From: Variovorax paradoxus B4
Lineage (GTDB): Bacteria; Pseudomonadota; Gammaproteobacteria; Burkholderiales; Burkholderiaceae_C
Assembly: GCF_000463015.1 (NCBI RefSeq)
Contig: NC_022247.1
Coordinates: 372,001 to 436,000, forward strand
Reading direction: 5' to 3'
Length of the DNA: 64,000 nt
The notes under the pieces are model-generated. The model was not told the DNA's origin. It did not search any database and saw only the letters and a list, made by a program, of their open reading frames with translations. Of the stretch, positions 52,222 through 61,623 are shown in pieces. How positions within the stretch are numbered: the first letter of the stretch is position 1; each line of letters begins with the position of its first letter. Both the position numbers and the translations under genes were made by a program.

Positions 52222-53445
52222 TCATCCACGAAGAAGCTGCGTCACCGTGTGGATCGAGAGGCCGACCAGCCCGCCCACCAGCGTGCCGTTGATGCGGATG
52301 AACTGCAGGTCGCGACCGATGTGGCGCTCCAGCTCGTCGGTCATCTCGCTGGCGTTCCATTCCCCGACGCGCTCTTCGATGTAGCGGCGGATGTCCTCGC
52401 GGTAGCGCTCGATGGCCAGCGGCGCGGCCGCTTCGATCTGCTCGTTGATCCAGCGGCGGATCGCCTCGTCGGCCTGCAGCCGCGTGCCGAGCGCGCCCGC
52501 CATCGATGCGATGCGCCGGCGGATCGTGGAGTCGCCCCGGCCGAGATCGTCATGCAGCCAGGCCAGCAGCTCGCCCCAGATGCCGTGCAGGTAGTCGCCG
52601 AGCGCGGGATGCGCCATCAGTTCGGCGCGGATCTGCTCGCCGCGCTGCTGGAATTCGGGGTCGAGCTTGAGCCGCACCACGAAGTCGTCGACGAAATGGT
52701 CGAAGCGCCGGCGCATCGGATGGTCGGGCTCGGCCGCGAGTTCGGCGATGGTGCGCGCCACGGCCGCCACGATCTTGCGCGTGGCGAGCTTGGCCGCCAC
52801 CTGGTCCAGGCCCACGTATCGCAGCGTCTTGATCTCGCGCGCAATGGCTTCCGTGATGTGCGCCTGCACTTCCTCGCCTTCGAGCAGGCCGGCCACCTGC
52901 TGCAGCACGTCGTCGAGCAGTGCCTGGTGGCGCCCGCCGGCCGTGAGCGCATCCAGCGCCTGGCCCATCAGTCGCGAGAGATCGATCTTCTCGAGGCCCG
53001 CCGCGGCGGCGCGTCCCATGAAGCCGCGCACGCGCTCGTCGTCGAATGCCGAGAGCCCGTAGCGCGCGGCCGCCACGCCCCATTCGCCGAGCTTCTGGCC
53101 GCTGGCGGGCCGTGCCAGCCAGTCGGCGATGCGCCCGGCCGCGTCGAACTGCCGCAGCTTGGCGAGCACCTGCGCGGTGCTCAGGAAGTTGTTGCAGATG
53201 AAGCCGGCCAGCTTGGCGCCGATGCGGTCCTTGTTGCTCGGGATGATCGCGGTGTGCGGAATCGGCAGGCCGAGCGGATGCCGGAACAGGGCCACCACGG
53301 CGAACCAGTCGGCAATGGCGCCGACCATCGCGGCTTCGGCGAACGCGGCCACGTAGCCCCAGGCCGGATGCTGCGCATGCAGCGCGCTGGCCAGCGCATA
53401 GAGCAGGGCCGCCGCGCACAGCAGGCCGAGCGCGACGCGCTTCAT
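52222..53445 (-). CDS. DUF445 family membrane protein
   Basis: 407-aa protein with an N-terminal hydrophobic segment (RVALGLLCAAALLYALASAL), a second at about 35-55 (EAAMVGAIADWFAVVALFRHP, the DUF445 signature), a long helical middle part, and a C-terminal membrane segment with INGTLVGGLVGLSIHTV. Function unknown; related proteins are called YjiN. ATG at 53445 is chosen; a TTG at 53481 would overlap the argE stop. Likely co-transcribed with argE. Confidence 0.85.
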   Translation of the reverse strand: MKRVALGLLCAAALLYALASALHAQHPAWGYVAAFAEAAMVGAIADWFAVVALFRHPLGLPIPHTAIIPSNKDRIGAKLAGFICNNFLSTAQVLAKLRQFDAAGRIADWLARPASGQKLGEWGVAAARYGLSAFDDERVRGFMGRAAAAGLEKIDLSRLMGQALDALTAGGRHQALLDDVLQQVAGLLEGEEVQAHITEAIAREIKTLRYVGLDQVAAKLATRKIVAAVARTIAELAAEPDHPMRRRFDHFVDDFVVRLKLDPEFQQRGEQIRAELMAHPALGDYLHGIWGELLAWLHDDLGRGDSTIRRRIASMAGALGTRLQADEAIRRWINEQIEAAAPLAIERYREDIRRYIEERVGEWNASEMTDELERHIGRDLQFIRINGTLVGGLVGLSIHTVTQLLRG

Positions 53446-53473
53446 CCGCTGCAGCGCGCCGCTGCCGTGGTCT

Positions 53474-54640
53474 TCAGCCAATGGTGTGCGAGGTCGCGAG
53501 GCGCTCCATGAACAGCTCGCAGCGCGCGAGTTGTTCGAGGCTCACGAATTCGTCGGGCTGGTGCGCCTGCTCGATGCTGCCCGGGCCGCACACCACGGTG
53601 GGGATGCCGGCGTTCTTGAACAGTCCCGCTTCGGTGCCGAAGGCCACCAGCGTGGTGCGGTCCTCGCCCGCCAGGCGCTGCGCGAGCAGCGTGACCGGAT
53701 CCGTGGCCGCACCGAGGAAGCTCGGGATCTCGCAGATGGTCTCGAAGCTGAAGCCCGCATCGGGCGCCACCTTCTTCATCGCGGGCTCGAGGCCCTCGGC
53801 GTAGGCCCGCACGTCGGCCTGCATGCGCTTCGCATCGGCTGTGGGCAGGTCGCGGAATTCGTAGCGGAACTCGGCATCGCGCGGCACCACGTTGTCGGCA
53901 ATGCCGCCATGGAACTGGCCCACGCTCGCGGTGCTGAAGGGCACGTCGAAGCCTTCGTAGCGCGGTTCGCTGCGCTCGAAGCCTTCGGCCATGTCGCGCA
54001 CCTTGCCGACCACGCGGGCAGCCATCTCGATGGCGTTGACGGATTTAGGCGTGAGCGACGAATGCGCCTCCTTGCCGCGCACGCAGCAGCGGTAGCGGTA
54101 CACGCCCTTGTGCGCGATGGCCGGCACCATGCTGGTGGGTTCGCCCACGATGCAGGCGAGGGGCTTGATGCCGGCGTCGCGCATGTCGGCGATGAGTTCC
54201 TTCACGCCGAAGCAGCCGATCTCTTCTTCATAGCTGAACGCGAAGTGCACGGCGAAGGGCGAGTCGCTTTCGAGGAAACGCCTGGCATTGGACAAGGCGA
54301 TGGCAATGAAGCTCTTCATGTCGGCCGAGCCGCGGCCATAGAGACGCTCGTTCTGCACCGTGGCGGAAAGCGGGTCGACGCTCCAGTCCTGCCCGTCCCA
54401 CGGCACCGTGTCGGTGTGCCCCGAGACGATCACGCCGGCCGGCTTGCCTTCACCGAGGGTGGCGAACAGGTTGGCCTTGGTGCGCTCGGCGTTGTAGGTG
54501 ATGCGGCTCTTCACGCCCAGGGCGGCCAGGTGGCTTTGAGCAAGGTCGATCAGCTGGAGGTTGCTGTTCGCGCTGACGGTGTTCATGCGCACCAGCGTCT
54601 GGGCCAGTGCGAGGCTTTGGGGGGAAAGCGTAGGGGACAT
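53474..54640 (-). CDS. argE: Acetylornithine deacetylase (ArgE, M20 family)
   Basis: 388-aa zinc hydrolase removing acetyl from N-acetylornithine in arginine synthesis. Metal and catalytic motifs: SGHTDTVPWDG, GRGSADMKSF, SYEEEIGCFG and VGEPTSM. Length matches ArgE/DapE-type proteins. Start 54640 (MSPTLSPQSLAL). Other arg genes are not in the window. Divergent from a lipoprotein phosphodiesterase. Confidence 0.9.
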   Translation of the reverse strand: MSPTLSPQSLALAQTLVRMNTVSANSNLQLIDLAQSHLAALGVKSRITYNAERTKANLFATLGEGKPAGVIVSGHTDTVPWDGQDWSVDPLSATVQNERLYGRGSADMKSFIAIALSNARRFLESDSPFAVHFAFSYEEEIGCFGVKELIADMRDAGIKPLACIVGEPTSMVPAIAHKGVYRYRCCVRGKEAHSSLTPKSVNAIEMAARVVGKVRDMAEGFERSEPRYEGFDVPFSTASVGQFHGGIADNVVPRDAEFRYEFRDLPTADAKRMQADVRAYAEGLEPAMKKVAPDAGFSFETICEIPSFLGAATDPVTLLAQRLAGEDRTTLVAFGTEAGLFKNAGIPTVVCGPGSIEQAHQPDEFVSLEQLARCELFMERLATSHTIG

Positions 54641-54740
54641 GCAACACATTGTCCAAGAAGTCGGCGCCGCGCGCCGACGGGCGCCCAGGTTGTCATGCAC
54701 AGCGGGTACCCTGCGCCTCTTTTGGATGGAGAAAAAGACG

Positions 54741-55928
54741 ATGCGCACCGTTCACTTCGCCCTTGCCGCGACCGTCGCCCTTGGCCTGGCGGCCTGCAGC
54801 ACCACCGGCCCCGCAAACAAGCTGCTCACGCTCGACGGCAACCCGCCGCTGGTCATCGCGCACCGGGGTGCCTCGGGCTACCTGCCCGAGCAGACGCTCG
54901 AAGCCTATGCGCGCGCCATCGAACTCGGCGCCGACGTGATCGAGATGGACCTGGTCTCCACCAAGGACGGCGTGCTCATCGCCCGCCACGACCCCAACCT
55001 GGCCATCAGCACCGACGTGGCGAAGCACCCGCGCTTCGCCCCGCGCAAGAAGACCATCAAGGTCGACGGCGAAACCCAGACCGGCTGGTTCAGCAACGAC
55101 TTCACGCTGGCCGAGATCAAGACGCTGGGCGGCATCTCGACCGACGCCGAGCGGCCGCAGGAATTCAACGGCAAGTTCAAGATCCCCACCTTCCAGGAGA
55201 TCATCGACTTTGCCAAGGCCAAATCGAAGGAAACCGGCCGCACCATCGCGATCTACCCCGAGACCAAGAACCCGACCTACTTCCGCGACCTGGGGCTGCC
55301 GATGGAAGACAAGGTGATCGCCGCCATCAACGCCGCCGGCTGGAACAGCAAGACCGCGCCCATCTACGTGCAGTCCTTCGAGCCCGGCAGCCTCAAGTAC
55401 ATGAAGGCCAAGGGCCTGAACACCCGGCTCATCCAGCTGATCGACGGCGACGGCATCGACATGAAGACCGGCGCCATGACCTACGCCGTGCCGGTCGACC
55501 GCCCCTACGAATGGACCAAGGCGGGCGACAAGCGCAACTTCGACGTCATGGTCACGCCCGCAGGCCTGGCCGAGATCAAGACCTATGCCGACGGCATCGG
55601 CCCGTGGAAGCGCTACATCGTGAGCATCAAGGGCAGCATCGGCTCCGATGGCAAGCCGCTGGACGTCAACAAGGACGGCAAGATCAACGATGCCGACGCC
55701 ACCTCGGTCTCGCCCACCACGCTCGTTGCCGATGCGCACAAGGCAGGGCTCTTCGTACACCCGTTTACCTTCCGCAACGAATCGCGCCGCTTGGCGGCCG
55801 ACTACAACAAGGACGGCAGGAACGAGTACGCGGTCTACTACAAGCTCGGCGTGGACGGCGTGTTCACCGACTTCACCGACACCGCGATCGCTGCACGCGC
55901 CGACTACCTGAAGAGCCTCGGCCGTTGA
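54741..55928 (+). CDS. glpQ: Glycerophosphodiester phosphodiesterase lipoprotein with EF-hand-like loops
   Basis: 395-aa GlpQ-type enzyme that cleaves glycerophosphodiesters to glycerol-3-phosphate. Signal peptide with lipobox GLAAC (Cys19). Active-site segments AHRGASGYLPEQT (His41), EMDLVSTKDGVL and ARHDP (His83). Near the C-terminus DVNKDGKINDAD (residues 308-319) is a complete EF-hand-type calcium loop, and DYNKDG (354-359) a second partial one. Start at 54741; an in-frame ATG five codons upstream is possible but would weaken the signal peptide. Confidence 0.9.
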   Translation: MRTVHFALAATVALGLAACSTTGPANKLLTLDGNPPLVIAHRGASGYLPEQTLEAYARAIELGADVIEMDLVSTKDGVLIARHDPNLAISTDVAKHPRFAPRKKTIKVDGETQTGWFSNDFTLAEIKTLGGISTDAERPQEFNGKFKIPTFQEIIDFAKAKSKETGRTIAIYPETKNPTYFRDLGLPMEDKVIAAINAAGWNSKTAPIYVQSFEPGSLKYMKAKGLNTRLIQLIDGDGIDMKTGAMTYAVPVDRPYEWTKAGDKRNFDVMVTPAGLAEIKTYADGIGPWKRYIVSIKGSIGSDGKPLDVNKDGKINDADATSVSPTTLVADAHKAGLFVHPFTFRNESRRLAADYNKDGRNEYAVYYKLGVDGVFTDFTDTAIAARADYLKSLGR

Positions 55929-55945
55929 GTTTCTGTTCGTGGAAC

Positions 55946-56016
55946 ACCGCGGAACCGGCTTTGCCGGGCCGCTGGTGTTGCCCCCGGTAGGGGGAAGGCG
56001 TAGCCTTGGGGGCGTG
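55946..56016 (+). repeat. GC-rich palindromic repeat, third intergenic copy
   Basis: 40-bp core (55946-55985) identical to those at 36693 and 36791, then CCCCC-ggta-GGGGG and a GCCTTGGGGGCGTG end. Lies between the phosphodiesterase stop and the M20 hydrolase start, both rightward, with no other gene in the gap. Confidence 0.85.
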
Positions 56017-56037
56017 CTTATTGCATAGACTGTGCCC

Positions 56038-57240
56038 ATGAAACTCATCGATTCGCTCGTCACGCAGGCGGCCGGCATCGCCGCCGTGCGGCGCGACCTC
56101 CACGCCCATCCCGAACTCTGCTTCGAAGAAGTCCGCACCGCCGACGTGGTGGCAGGCAAGCTCGCCGAATGGGGCATTCCCATCCACCGCGGCCTGGGCA
56201 CCACCGGCGTGGTGGGCATCGTCAAGAACGGCACCAGCAACCGCGCCGTCGGCCTGCGCGCCGACATGGACGCGCTGCCCGTCACCGAGCTCAACACCTT
56301 CGCCCACGCCAGCACGCACCACGGCAAGATGCACGCCTGCGGGCACGACGGCCACACCGCCATGCTGCTGGCCGCTGCGCAGCACCTGGCCAAGAACCGC
56401 AATTTCGACGGCACCGTCTACCTGATCTTCCAGCCGGCCGAAGAGGGCGGCGGCGGCGCGCGCGAGATGATCAAGGAAGGGCTCTTCGAGCAGTTCCCGA
56501 TGGACGCCGTCTTCGGCATGCACAACTGGCCCGGCATGAAGGCCGGCCAGTTCGCGGTGAGCCCGGGGCCGGTGATGGCGTCGGGCAACAAGTTCTACGT
56601 CAACGTCATCGGCAAGGGCGGCCATGCCGCGCTGCCGCAGACCGGCATCGACCCGGTGCCGATCGCCTGCGAGATCGTGCAGGCGTTCCAGACCATCCTC
56701 ACGCGCAAGATGAAGCCGACCGACTCGGCCGTGATCTCGGTCACCACCATCCATGCCGGCGAAACCAACAACGTGATCCCCGACAACTGCGAGCTGACGG
56801 GCACGGTGCGCACCTTCTCGATCGAGGTGCTCGACATGATCGAATCGCGCATGAGGCAGATCGCCGAACACATCTGCGCCGCGCACGACGCCGCCTGCGA
56901 CTTCCGCTTCGAGCGCTACTACCCGCCCACCATCAACACCGAGGCCGAGGCCAACTTCGCGCGCCGCGTGATGGGCGAGATCGTCGGCGCCGAGAACGTG
57001 CTGCGGCAGGAAGCCGCCATGACCTCCGAGGACTTTGCCTTCATGCTGCAGGCCAAGCCCGGCGCCTATGCCTTCATCGGCAACGGCGACGGCTCGCACC
57101 GCGACGTGCATCACGGCGAAGGGCCGTGCACGCTGCACAACGCGAGCTACGACTTCAACGACGACCTCATTCCCCTGGGCGCCACCTGCTGGGTGCAACT
57201 GGCCGAGCAGTTCCTGAAGCCCGGAGGAGCCGCGCCTTGA
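56038..57240 (+). CDS. M20 family amidohydrolase (hippurate hydrolase/HipO-like)
   Basis: 400-aa metallo-amidohydrolase. Metal-site motifs RADMDALPVTE, HACGHDGHTAMLLA, PAEEGGGGAREM and GMHNWPGM are intact. The family cleaves N-acyl amino acids, hippurate or indole-acetyl amino acids. ATG at 56038 (MKLIDSLVTQ) is preferred over a GTG two codons earlier. Its TGA overlaps the TTG start of the M14-like gene, suggesting coupled peptide or amide breakdown. Confidence 0.9.
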   Translation: MKLIDSLVTQAAGIAAVRRDLHAHPELCFEEVRTADVVAGKLAEWGIPIHRGLGTTGVVGIVKNGTSNRAVGLRADMDALPVTELNTFAHASTHHGKMHACGHDGHTAMLLAAAQHLAKNRNFDGTVYLIFQPAEEGGGGAREMIKEGLFEQFPMDAVFGMHNWPGMKAGQFAVSPGPVMASGNKFYVNVIGKGGHAALPQTGIDPVPIACEIVQAFQTILTRKMKPTDSAVISVTTIHAGETNNVIPDNCELTGTVRTFSIEVLDMIESRMRQIAEHICAAHDAACDFRFERYYPPTINTEAEANFARRVMGEIVGAENVLRQEAAMTSEDFAFMLQAKPGAYAFIGNGDGSHRDVHHGEGPCTLHNASYDFNDDLIPLGATCWVQLAEQFLKPGGAAP

Positions 57241-58331
57241 TCGGCATCGGCGAGGCGTTTTCGCCGCGCTACGCCCAGGCACGCCAGAAGTTCCTGCAGG
57301 CCTGCGTGAGCGCGGGCCTCACGGTCGAGCCGCACGCGCACCCGGGCAAGGGGCAGGGCGGCGAGGAGCTCTCGATGGACGTGGCGCTCGACGGCGCTGC
57401 GGACGCCGAGCGCCTGCTGATCGTCTCCAGCGCCTGCCACGGCGTGGAGGGCCATTGCGGCAGCGGCGTGCAGGTGTTCGCCCTGCACGACGCCGAATGG
57501 CGCGAGAAGGCCAGGGCGCAGGGCGTGGCGGTGCTCTATGTGCATGCGCTCAACCCGCACGGTTTTTCGTACGGCCGGCGCGTCACGCAGGAGAAGGTCG
57601 ACCTGAACCGCAACTTCGTCGATTTCTCGAAGCCGCTTCCGGTCAACGAGCCCTACGCCAAGCTGCACCCGCTGCTCGTGCCCGACACCTGGCCGCCCAC
57701 GCCGGAGAACCAGGCCGCCATCGAGAAGTGGATCGGCAAGCATGGCGCCGACGCCTACCAGGAGGCCATCACCAGCGGGCAGTATCAGTTCGAGGACGGC
57801 CTGTTCTTCGGCGGCAAGGCGCAGACCTGGAGCAACAAGACGCTGCGCGGCGTGCTGCGCCGGCATGCCGCAAGTGCGCGCCGGCTGGCCTGGATCGACC
57901 TGCACACGGGGCTCGGCCCGAACGGCCTTGGCGAGCGCATCTTTGCCTGCCGGGACGACAAGGCCGCCTACGCGCGCGCCAATGCCTGGTGGGGCACGCC
58001 CGCGGCGCCCGTCACGTCGATCTACGACGGTTCTTCGAGCGCGGCGCTGCTGCGCGGGCTGATGTGGGACACCGCGCACCAGGAGTGCCCGCAGGCCGAA
58101 TACACCGGCATCGCGCTCGAATACGGCACGCTGCCCATGCTGGAAGTCCTGGCTGCCCTGCGCGCCGACCACTGGCTGCACAAGCACCCCGAGGCACCGG
58201 CCGATCTGGCCAATGGCATCCGCGCGCGAATGCGCGAGGCCTTCTATACCGACACCGACGCCTGGCGCGGGCAGGTCGTCAGCCAGGCGCGGCAGGCGAT
58301 GTTCCAGGCCGTCGACGGCCTGAGCGGCTGA
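57237..58331 (+). CDS. DUF2817 / M14-like zinc carboxypeptidase
   Basis: 364-aa protein with a carboxypeptidase-like zinc site: HGVEGHCGSG (H-x2-E), and a later His in DLHTGLG, plus the conserved DLNRNFVDF and a possible catalytic Glu in ALEYGTLP. Start is an unusual TTG at 57237 within TTGA, supported by GGAGGAG 7 bases upstream and exact overlap with the previous stop. Belongs to DUF2817; substrate unknown, but pairing with an amidohydrolase suggests N-acyl peptide degradation. Confidence 0.87.
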   Translation: MIGIGEAFSPRYAQARQKFLQACVSAGLTVEPHAHPGKGQGGEELSMDVALDGAADAERLLIVSSACHGVEGHCGSGVQVFALHDAEWREKARAQGVAVLYVHALNPHGFSYGRRVTQEKVDLNRNFVDFSKPLPVNEPYAKLHPLLVPDTWPPTPENQAAIEKWIGKHGADAYQEAITSGQYQFEDGLFFGGKAQTWSNKTLRGVLRRHAASARRLAWIDLHTGLGPNGLGERIFACRDDKAAYARANAWWGTPAAPVTSIYDGSSSAALLRGLMWDTAHQECPQAEYTGIALEYGTLPMLEVLAALRADHWLHKHPEAPADLANGIRARMREAFYTDTDAWRGQVVSQARQAMFQAVDGLSG

Positions 58332-58352
58332 GCCTGGGCGGGGCCGCTCAGG
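58319..58352. terminator. Bidirectional hairpin between convergent M14-like and binding-protein genes
   Basis: Perfect 10-bp arms CCTGAGCGGC / GCCGCTCAGG with a 14-nt loop, spanning both gene ends. No long T-run. Confidence 0.6.
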
Positions 58353-59472
58353 TTCTTACCCGGCCGTCGGCAGTGATCATCGACAGTTCGACGAACTTCG
58401 ATCCCACGTGGTTCTTGGCCGAAAACGACACCTCGAAGCCGCCGAACTGCTGCCGGTCGATGCTTTCCAGCCCCGCGACGAGGCCGTCGCGCGAGGCCTT
58501 GCCCGGCGTGCGGCGCAGGCCCTCGGTCAGCACCTTGGCGGCGAGGTAGCCCTCCATGCTCGAGAAATTGGCGCTCGCCCCGGCGCCGGCCTTCTTCACC
58601 GCCTCGCTGAATTCGCGCGTGATCGCGTTGGCCGGGTTGTAGGGCGAGGGCACCACCTGCGTCACCATCACGCCCGCGCCTTCCTTGCCGAGCTCGTCGG
58701 CCAGCGCCTGGGTGCCCACGAAAGACACATTGAAGAAAGTACCGCCGTAGCCCGCCTTGCGCGCCTGGCGGATGAAGGCCGCGCAGGCCTTGTAGGCGCC
58801 CACCTGGACCACCGCGTCGGGCCGCGCCGCCGTGATGCTTTTCACCGCCGACGCCACGTCGACCGAATTGCGCTCCACCGTGGCCAGCGCCACCGGCTTG
58901 AGCTCCTGCTGCGAGAGCGCCAGCGTCACGCCGTCGAGCCCGGCCTTGCCGTAGGCGTCGTTCTGGTAGAAGACCGCGATCTTCTTCAGGCCCAGGTGCG
59001 TGAGCTGCTTCACGATCAGCGCGGTCTCGTCGTTGTACGAGGCGCGCAGGTGGAACACGTTCCTGTGGAAGGGTTCGCGCAGCGCCATCGCGCCGGTAAA
59101 AGGCGCGACGAAAGGCACCTTCTCCTTCACCGCGAGCGGCAGCGCCGCCATGCTGGTCGGCGTGCCGATGTAGCCGAAGAGCGCGAACACGTCTTCCTCG
59201 ATCAGCTTTTGCGTGTTGGCGGCGCAGCGGTCGGGTTCGTAGCCGTCGTCCAGGTTCTTGATGAGCACGTTGCGCCGGCCGGGCTGGGCGTTGTATTGGT
59301 CCAGGAACAGCTTGGCGCCCTGGTGGAACTGGATGCCGAGCTGCGCCGCCGGGCCGGTGAAGGGGGCCGATTGGCCGAGCACGAGCGGCACATCGCCTTG
59401 CGCCCGTGCCAATTGAAAGCCGCCCAGCGCCGCCGCGCCGGTGGCCAGGGAAAAATGCCTGCGATTGATCAT
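58348..59472 (-). CDS. Branched-chain-amino-acid-type ABC transporter binding protein
   Basis: 374-aa periplasmic binding protein (LivJ-like, type I fold). Signal peptide MINRRHFSLATGAAALGGF has a twin-arginine-like RRHFS followed by a hydrophobic core, with cleavage near ARA-QG. The mature part has GQSAPFTGPAAQLG and FGYIGTPTSMAALPL. A perfect AAGGAGG ribosome site precedes the start. No permease or ATPase is adjacent, so it is an orphan receptor; ligands in this family include aromatic acids, amides and branched-chain amino acids. Confidence 0.9.
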   Translation of the reverse strand: MINRRHFSLATGAAALGGFQLARAQGDVPLVLGQSAPFTGPAAQLGIQFHQGAKLFLDQYNAQPGRRNVLIKNLDDGYEPDRCAANTQKLIEEDVFALFGYIGTPTSMAALPLAVKEKVPFVAPFTGAMALREPFHRNVFHLRASYNDETALIVKQLTHLGLKKIAVFYQNDAYGKAGLDGVTLALSQQELKPVALATVERNSVDVASAVKSITAARPDAVVQVGAYKACAAFIRQARKAGYGGTFFNVSFVGTQALADELGKEGAGVMVTQVVPSPYNPANAITREFSEAVKKAGAGASANFSSMEGYLAAKVLTEGLRRTPGKASRDGLVAGLESIDRQQFGGFEVSFSAKNHVGSKFVELSMITADGRVRT

Positions 59473-59529
59473 GTGAAACCTCCTTCGCGCCTTGCCGCGC
59501 CACTGCCTGGAAAACTTTAGACTTGCCGG

Positions 59530-61623
59530 ATGGTCGATGCCCCGGTCTCCGCAACTGCTGTCCCCCCCACCAACACTTCCACGGTCCTGGGCGCCTGTCC
59601 GCACGACTGTCCGGACACCTGCGCGCTGGTCACCACCGTCAGGGACGGCGTGGCCGTGAAGCTGCAGGGCAATCCGGCCCATCCGCACACCGCTGGCGTT
59701 CTCTGCACCAAGGTTTCGCGCTACATCGAACGCAACGACCATGCCGAAAGGCTCGTCCAGCCCATGAGGCGGTCCGGTCCCAAGGGCAGCGGTCAGTTCG
59801 AACCTGTGAGCTGGGACGTCGCTCTTGACGACATCGCCGCGCATCTTCGTGCATTGCAGACAGATCCGGAAACAATTGTGCCTTACAGTTACGCCGGCAC
59901 CATGGGCCTGGTGCAGGGCGAGTCGATGGATCGTCGTTTTTTCCACAAGCTGGGCGCGACGCTGCTGGACCGCACCATCTGCTCCATGGCCGGCGGCGAG
60001 GCGATGGTCCACACCCTGGGCGCCAAGGTGGGCATGCGCATCGAGTTCTTCGCCGAGGCGAAGCTGATCCTGATCTGGGGCAGCAACTCCATTGCCAGCA
60101 ACCTGCATTTCTGGCGCCACGCCCAGGCCGCCAGGCGGGCCGGTGCGCGGCTGGTGTGCATCGACCCGCGCAAGACCGAAACCGCCGACAAGTGCGACGA
60201 GCACATCGCCCTGCTGCCCGGCACCGACGCCGCACTGGCCCTGGCGCTGATGCACGAACTCATCGTGCACGACTGGCTCGACCACGGCTTCATCGCCGAC
60301 CACACGCTGGGCTGGGAGCAGTTGCGGGAGCGCGCACTGCAATGGCCGCCTTCGCGCGCGGCCGCCGTGTGCGGCGTGCCCGAGGCGCAGATCGTGGCGC
60401 TGGCGCAGGCCTACGGCACCACCCGGCCGGCCGCGATCCGCCTGAACTACGGCATGCAGCGCGTGCGCGGCGGCGGCAACGCGGCGCGCGCCATCGCCTG
60501 CCTGCCCGCGCTGGTGGGCGCCTGGCGCGACCGCGCGGGCGGGCTCCTGTTGAGCAGTTCGGGCCACTTTCCGGCCGACCGGGCCGCGCTGCAGCGCCCC
60601 GACCTGCTCGCCGGCCGCCAGCCGCGCACCATCAACATGAGCACCATCGGCGATGCGCTGCTCGACGAGGCCAGGCCCGTGAAGGCCATCGTGGTCTACA
60701 ACAGCAACCCGGTCGCGGTGGCGCCCGAGTCGGGCAAGGTGGTGGCGGGCTTCGCGCGCGAAGATCTCTTCACCGTGGTGCTGGAGCAGTTCCGCACCGA
60801 CACCGCCGACTACGCCGACTACCTGCTGCCCGCCACCACCCAGCTCGAGCACTGGGACATCCACTGCAGCTACGGCCACACCGACGTGCTGCTGAACCGG
60901 CCCGCGGTGGCGCCGCGCGGCGAAGCGCGCAGCAATGCCTGGGTGTTCCGCGAACTCGCGCGCCGCATGGGCTTCGACGAGCCCTGCTTCTCGGACGACG
61001 ACGAGGCGCTGTGCCGCAGCGCCTTTGCACCGGGCGCCATCGACCACGCGCAGCTGCTGGAACAAGGCTTCACCAGCCTGAAGCTGCCCGAAGCGCCTTT
61101 TGCCGAAGGCCGCTTCCCGACGCCCTCGGGCCGCTGCGAGTTCTTCAGCGCACGCCTTCAGGCGCAAGGCATGGACGGGCTGCCCGACCATCTGCCCAAC
61201 TACGAACCGGCGGGCAGCTCCACCGAGTTTCCGCTCGCCATGATCTCGCCGCCGGCGCGCAATTTCCTCAACTCGACCTTCGTCAACGTGACGAGCCTGC
61301 GCGCCATCGAGGGCGAGCCGCTGCTCGAGATCCACGAGGCCGACGCCGCTGCCCGCGGCATCGAGGACGGTGCCGTGGTCCGCGTGTTCAACAAGCGCGG
61401 AGAGCACCGCTGCCGCGCCGAGGTGTCGCGCCGCGCGCGGCCGGGCGTGGTGCACGGCATGGGCATCTGGTGGCGCAAGCTCGGCCTGGACGGCACCAAC
61501 GTCAACCAGCTCACCAGCCAGCGCCTGACCGACATCGGCCGCGGGCCGACGTTCTACGACTGCCTGGTCGAGGTCGAGCGTGTTGCTCCTTCTTCCTCCG
61601 CCGCCGGGAGCGGGCCGGAGTGA
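59530..61623 (+). CDS. Molybdopterin oxidoreductase (formate-dehydrogenase/BisC-like superfamily)
   Basis: 697-aa Mo/W-bis-MGD enzyme. An N-terminal [4Fe-4S] site has C23-x3-C27-x3-C31 ... C59 (ACPHDCPDTC and VLCTK), followed by the molybdopterin domain (FAEAKLILIWGSNSIASN) and the C-terminal dinucleotide-binding domain (NTSTFVNVTS-like region LNSTFVNVTSLRAIEG). No signal peptide, so cytoplasmic. No partner subunit nearby. Substrate unknown. Divergent from the binding protein; its stop overlaps the next gene (GTGA). Confidence 0.9.
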   Translation: MVDAPVSATAVPPTNTSTVLGACPHDCPDTCALVTTVRDGVAVKLQGNPAHPHTAGVLCTKVSRYIERNDHAERLVQPMRRSGPKGSGQFEPVSWDVALDDIAAHLRALQTDPETIVPYSYAGTMGLVQGESMDRRFFHKLGATLLDRTICSMAGGEAMVHTLGAKVGMRIEFFAEAKLILIWGSNSIASNLHFWRHAQAARRAGARLVCIDPRKTETADKCDEHIALLPGTDAALALALMHELIVHDWLDHGFIADHTLGWEQLRERALQWPPSRAAAVCGVPEAQIVALAQAYGTTRPAAIRLNYGMQRVRGGGNAARAIACLPALVGAWRDRAGGLLLSSSGHFPADRAALQRPDLLAGRQPRTINMSTIGDALLDEARPVKAIVVYNSNPVAVAPESGKVVAGFAREDLFTVVLEQFRTDTADYADYLLPATTQLEHWDIHCSYGHTDVLLNRPAVAPRGEARSNAWVFRELARRMGFDEPCFSDDDEALCRSAFAPGAIDHAQLLEQGFTSLKLPEAPFAEGRFPTPSGRCEFFSARLQAQGMDGLPDHLPNYEPAGSSTEFPLAMISPPARNFLNSTFVNVTSLRAIEGEPLLEIHEADAAARGIEDGAVVRVFNKRGEHRCRAEVSRRARPGVVHGMGIWWRKLGLDGTNVNQLTSQRLTDIGRGPTFYDCLVEVERVAPSSSAAGSGPE

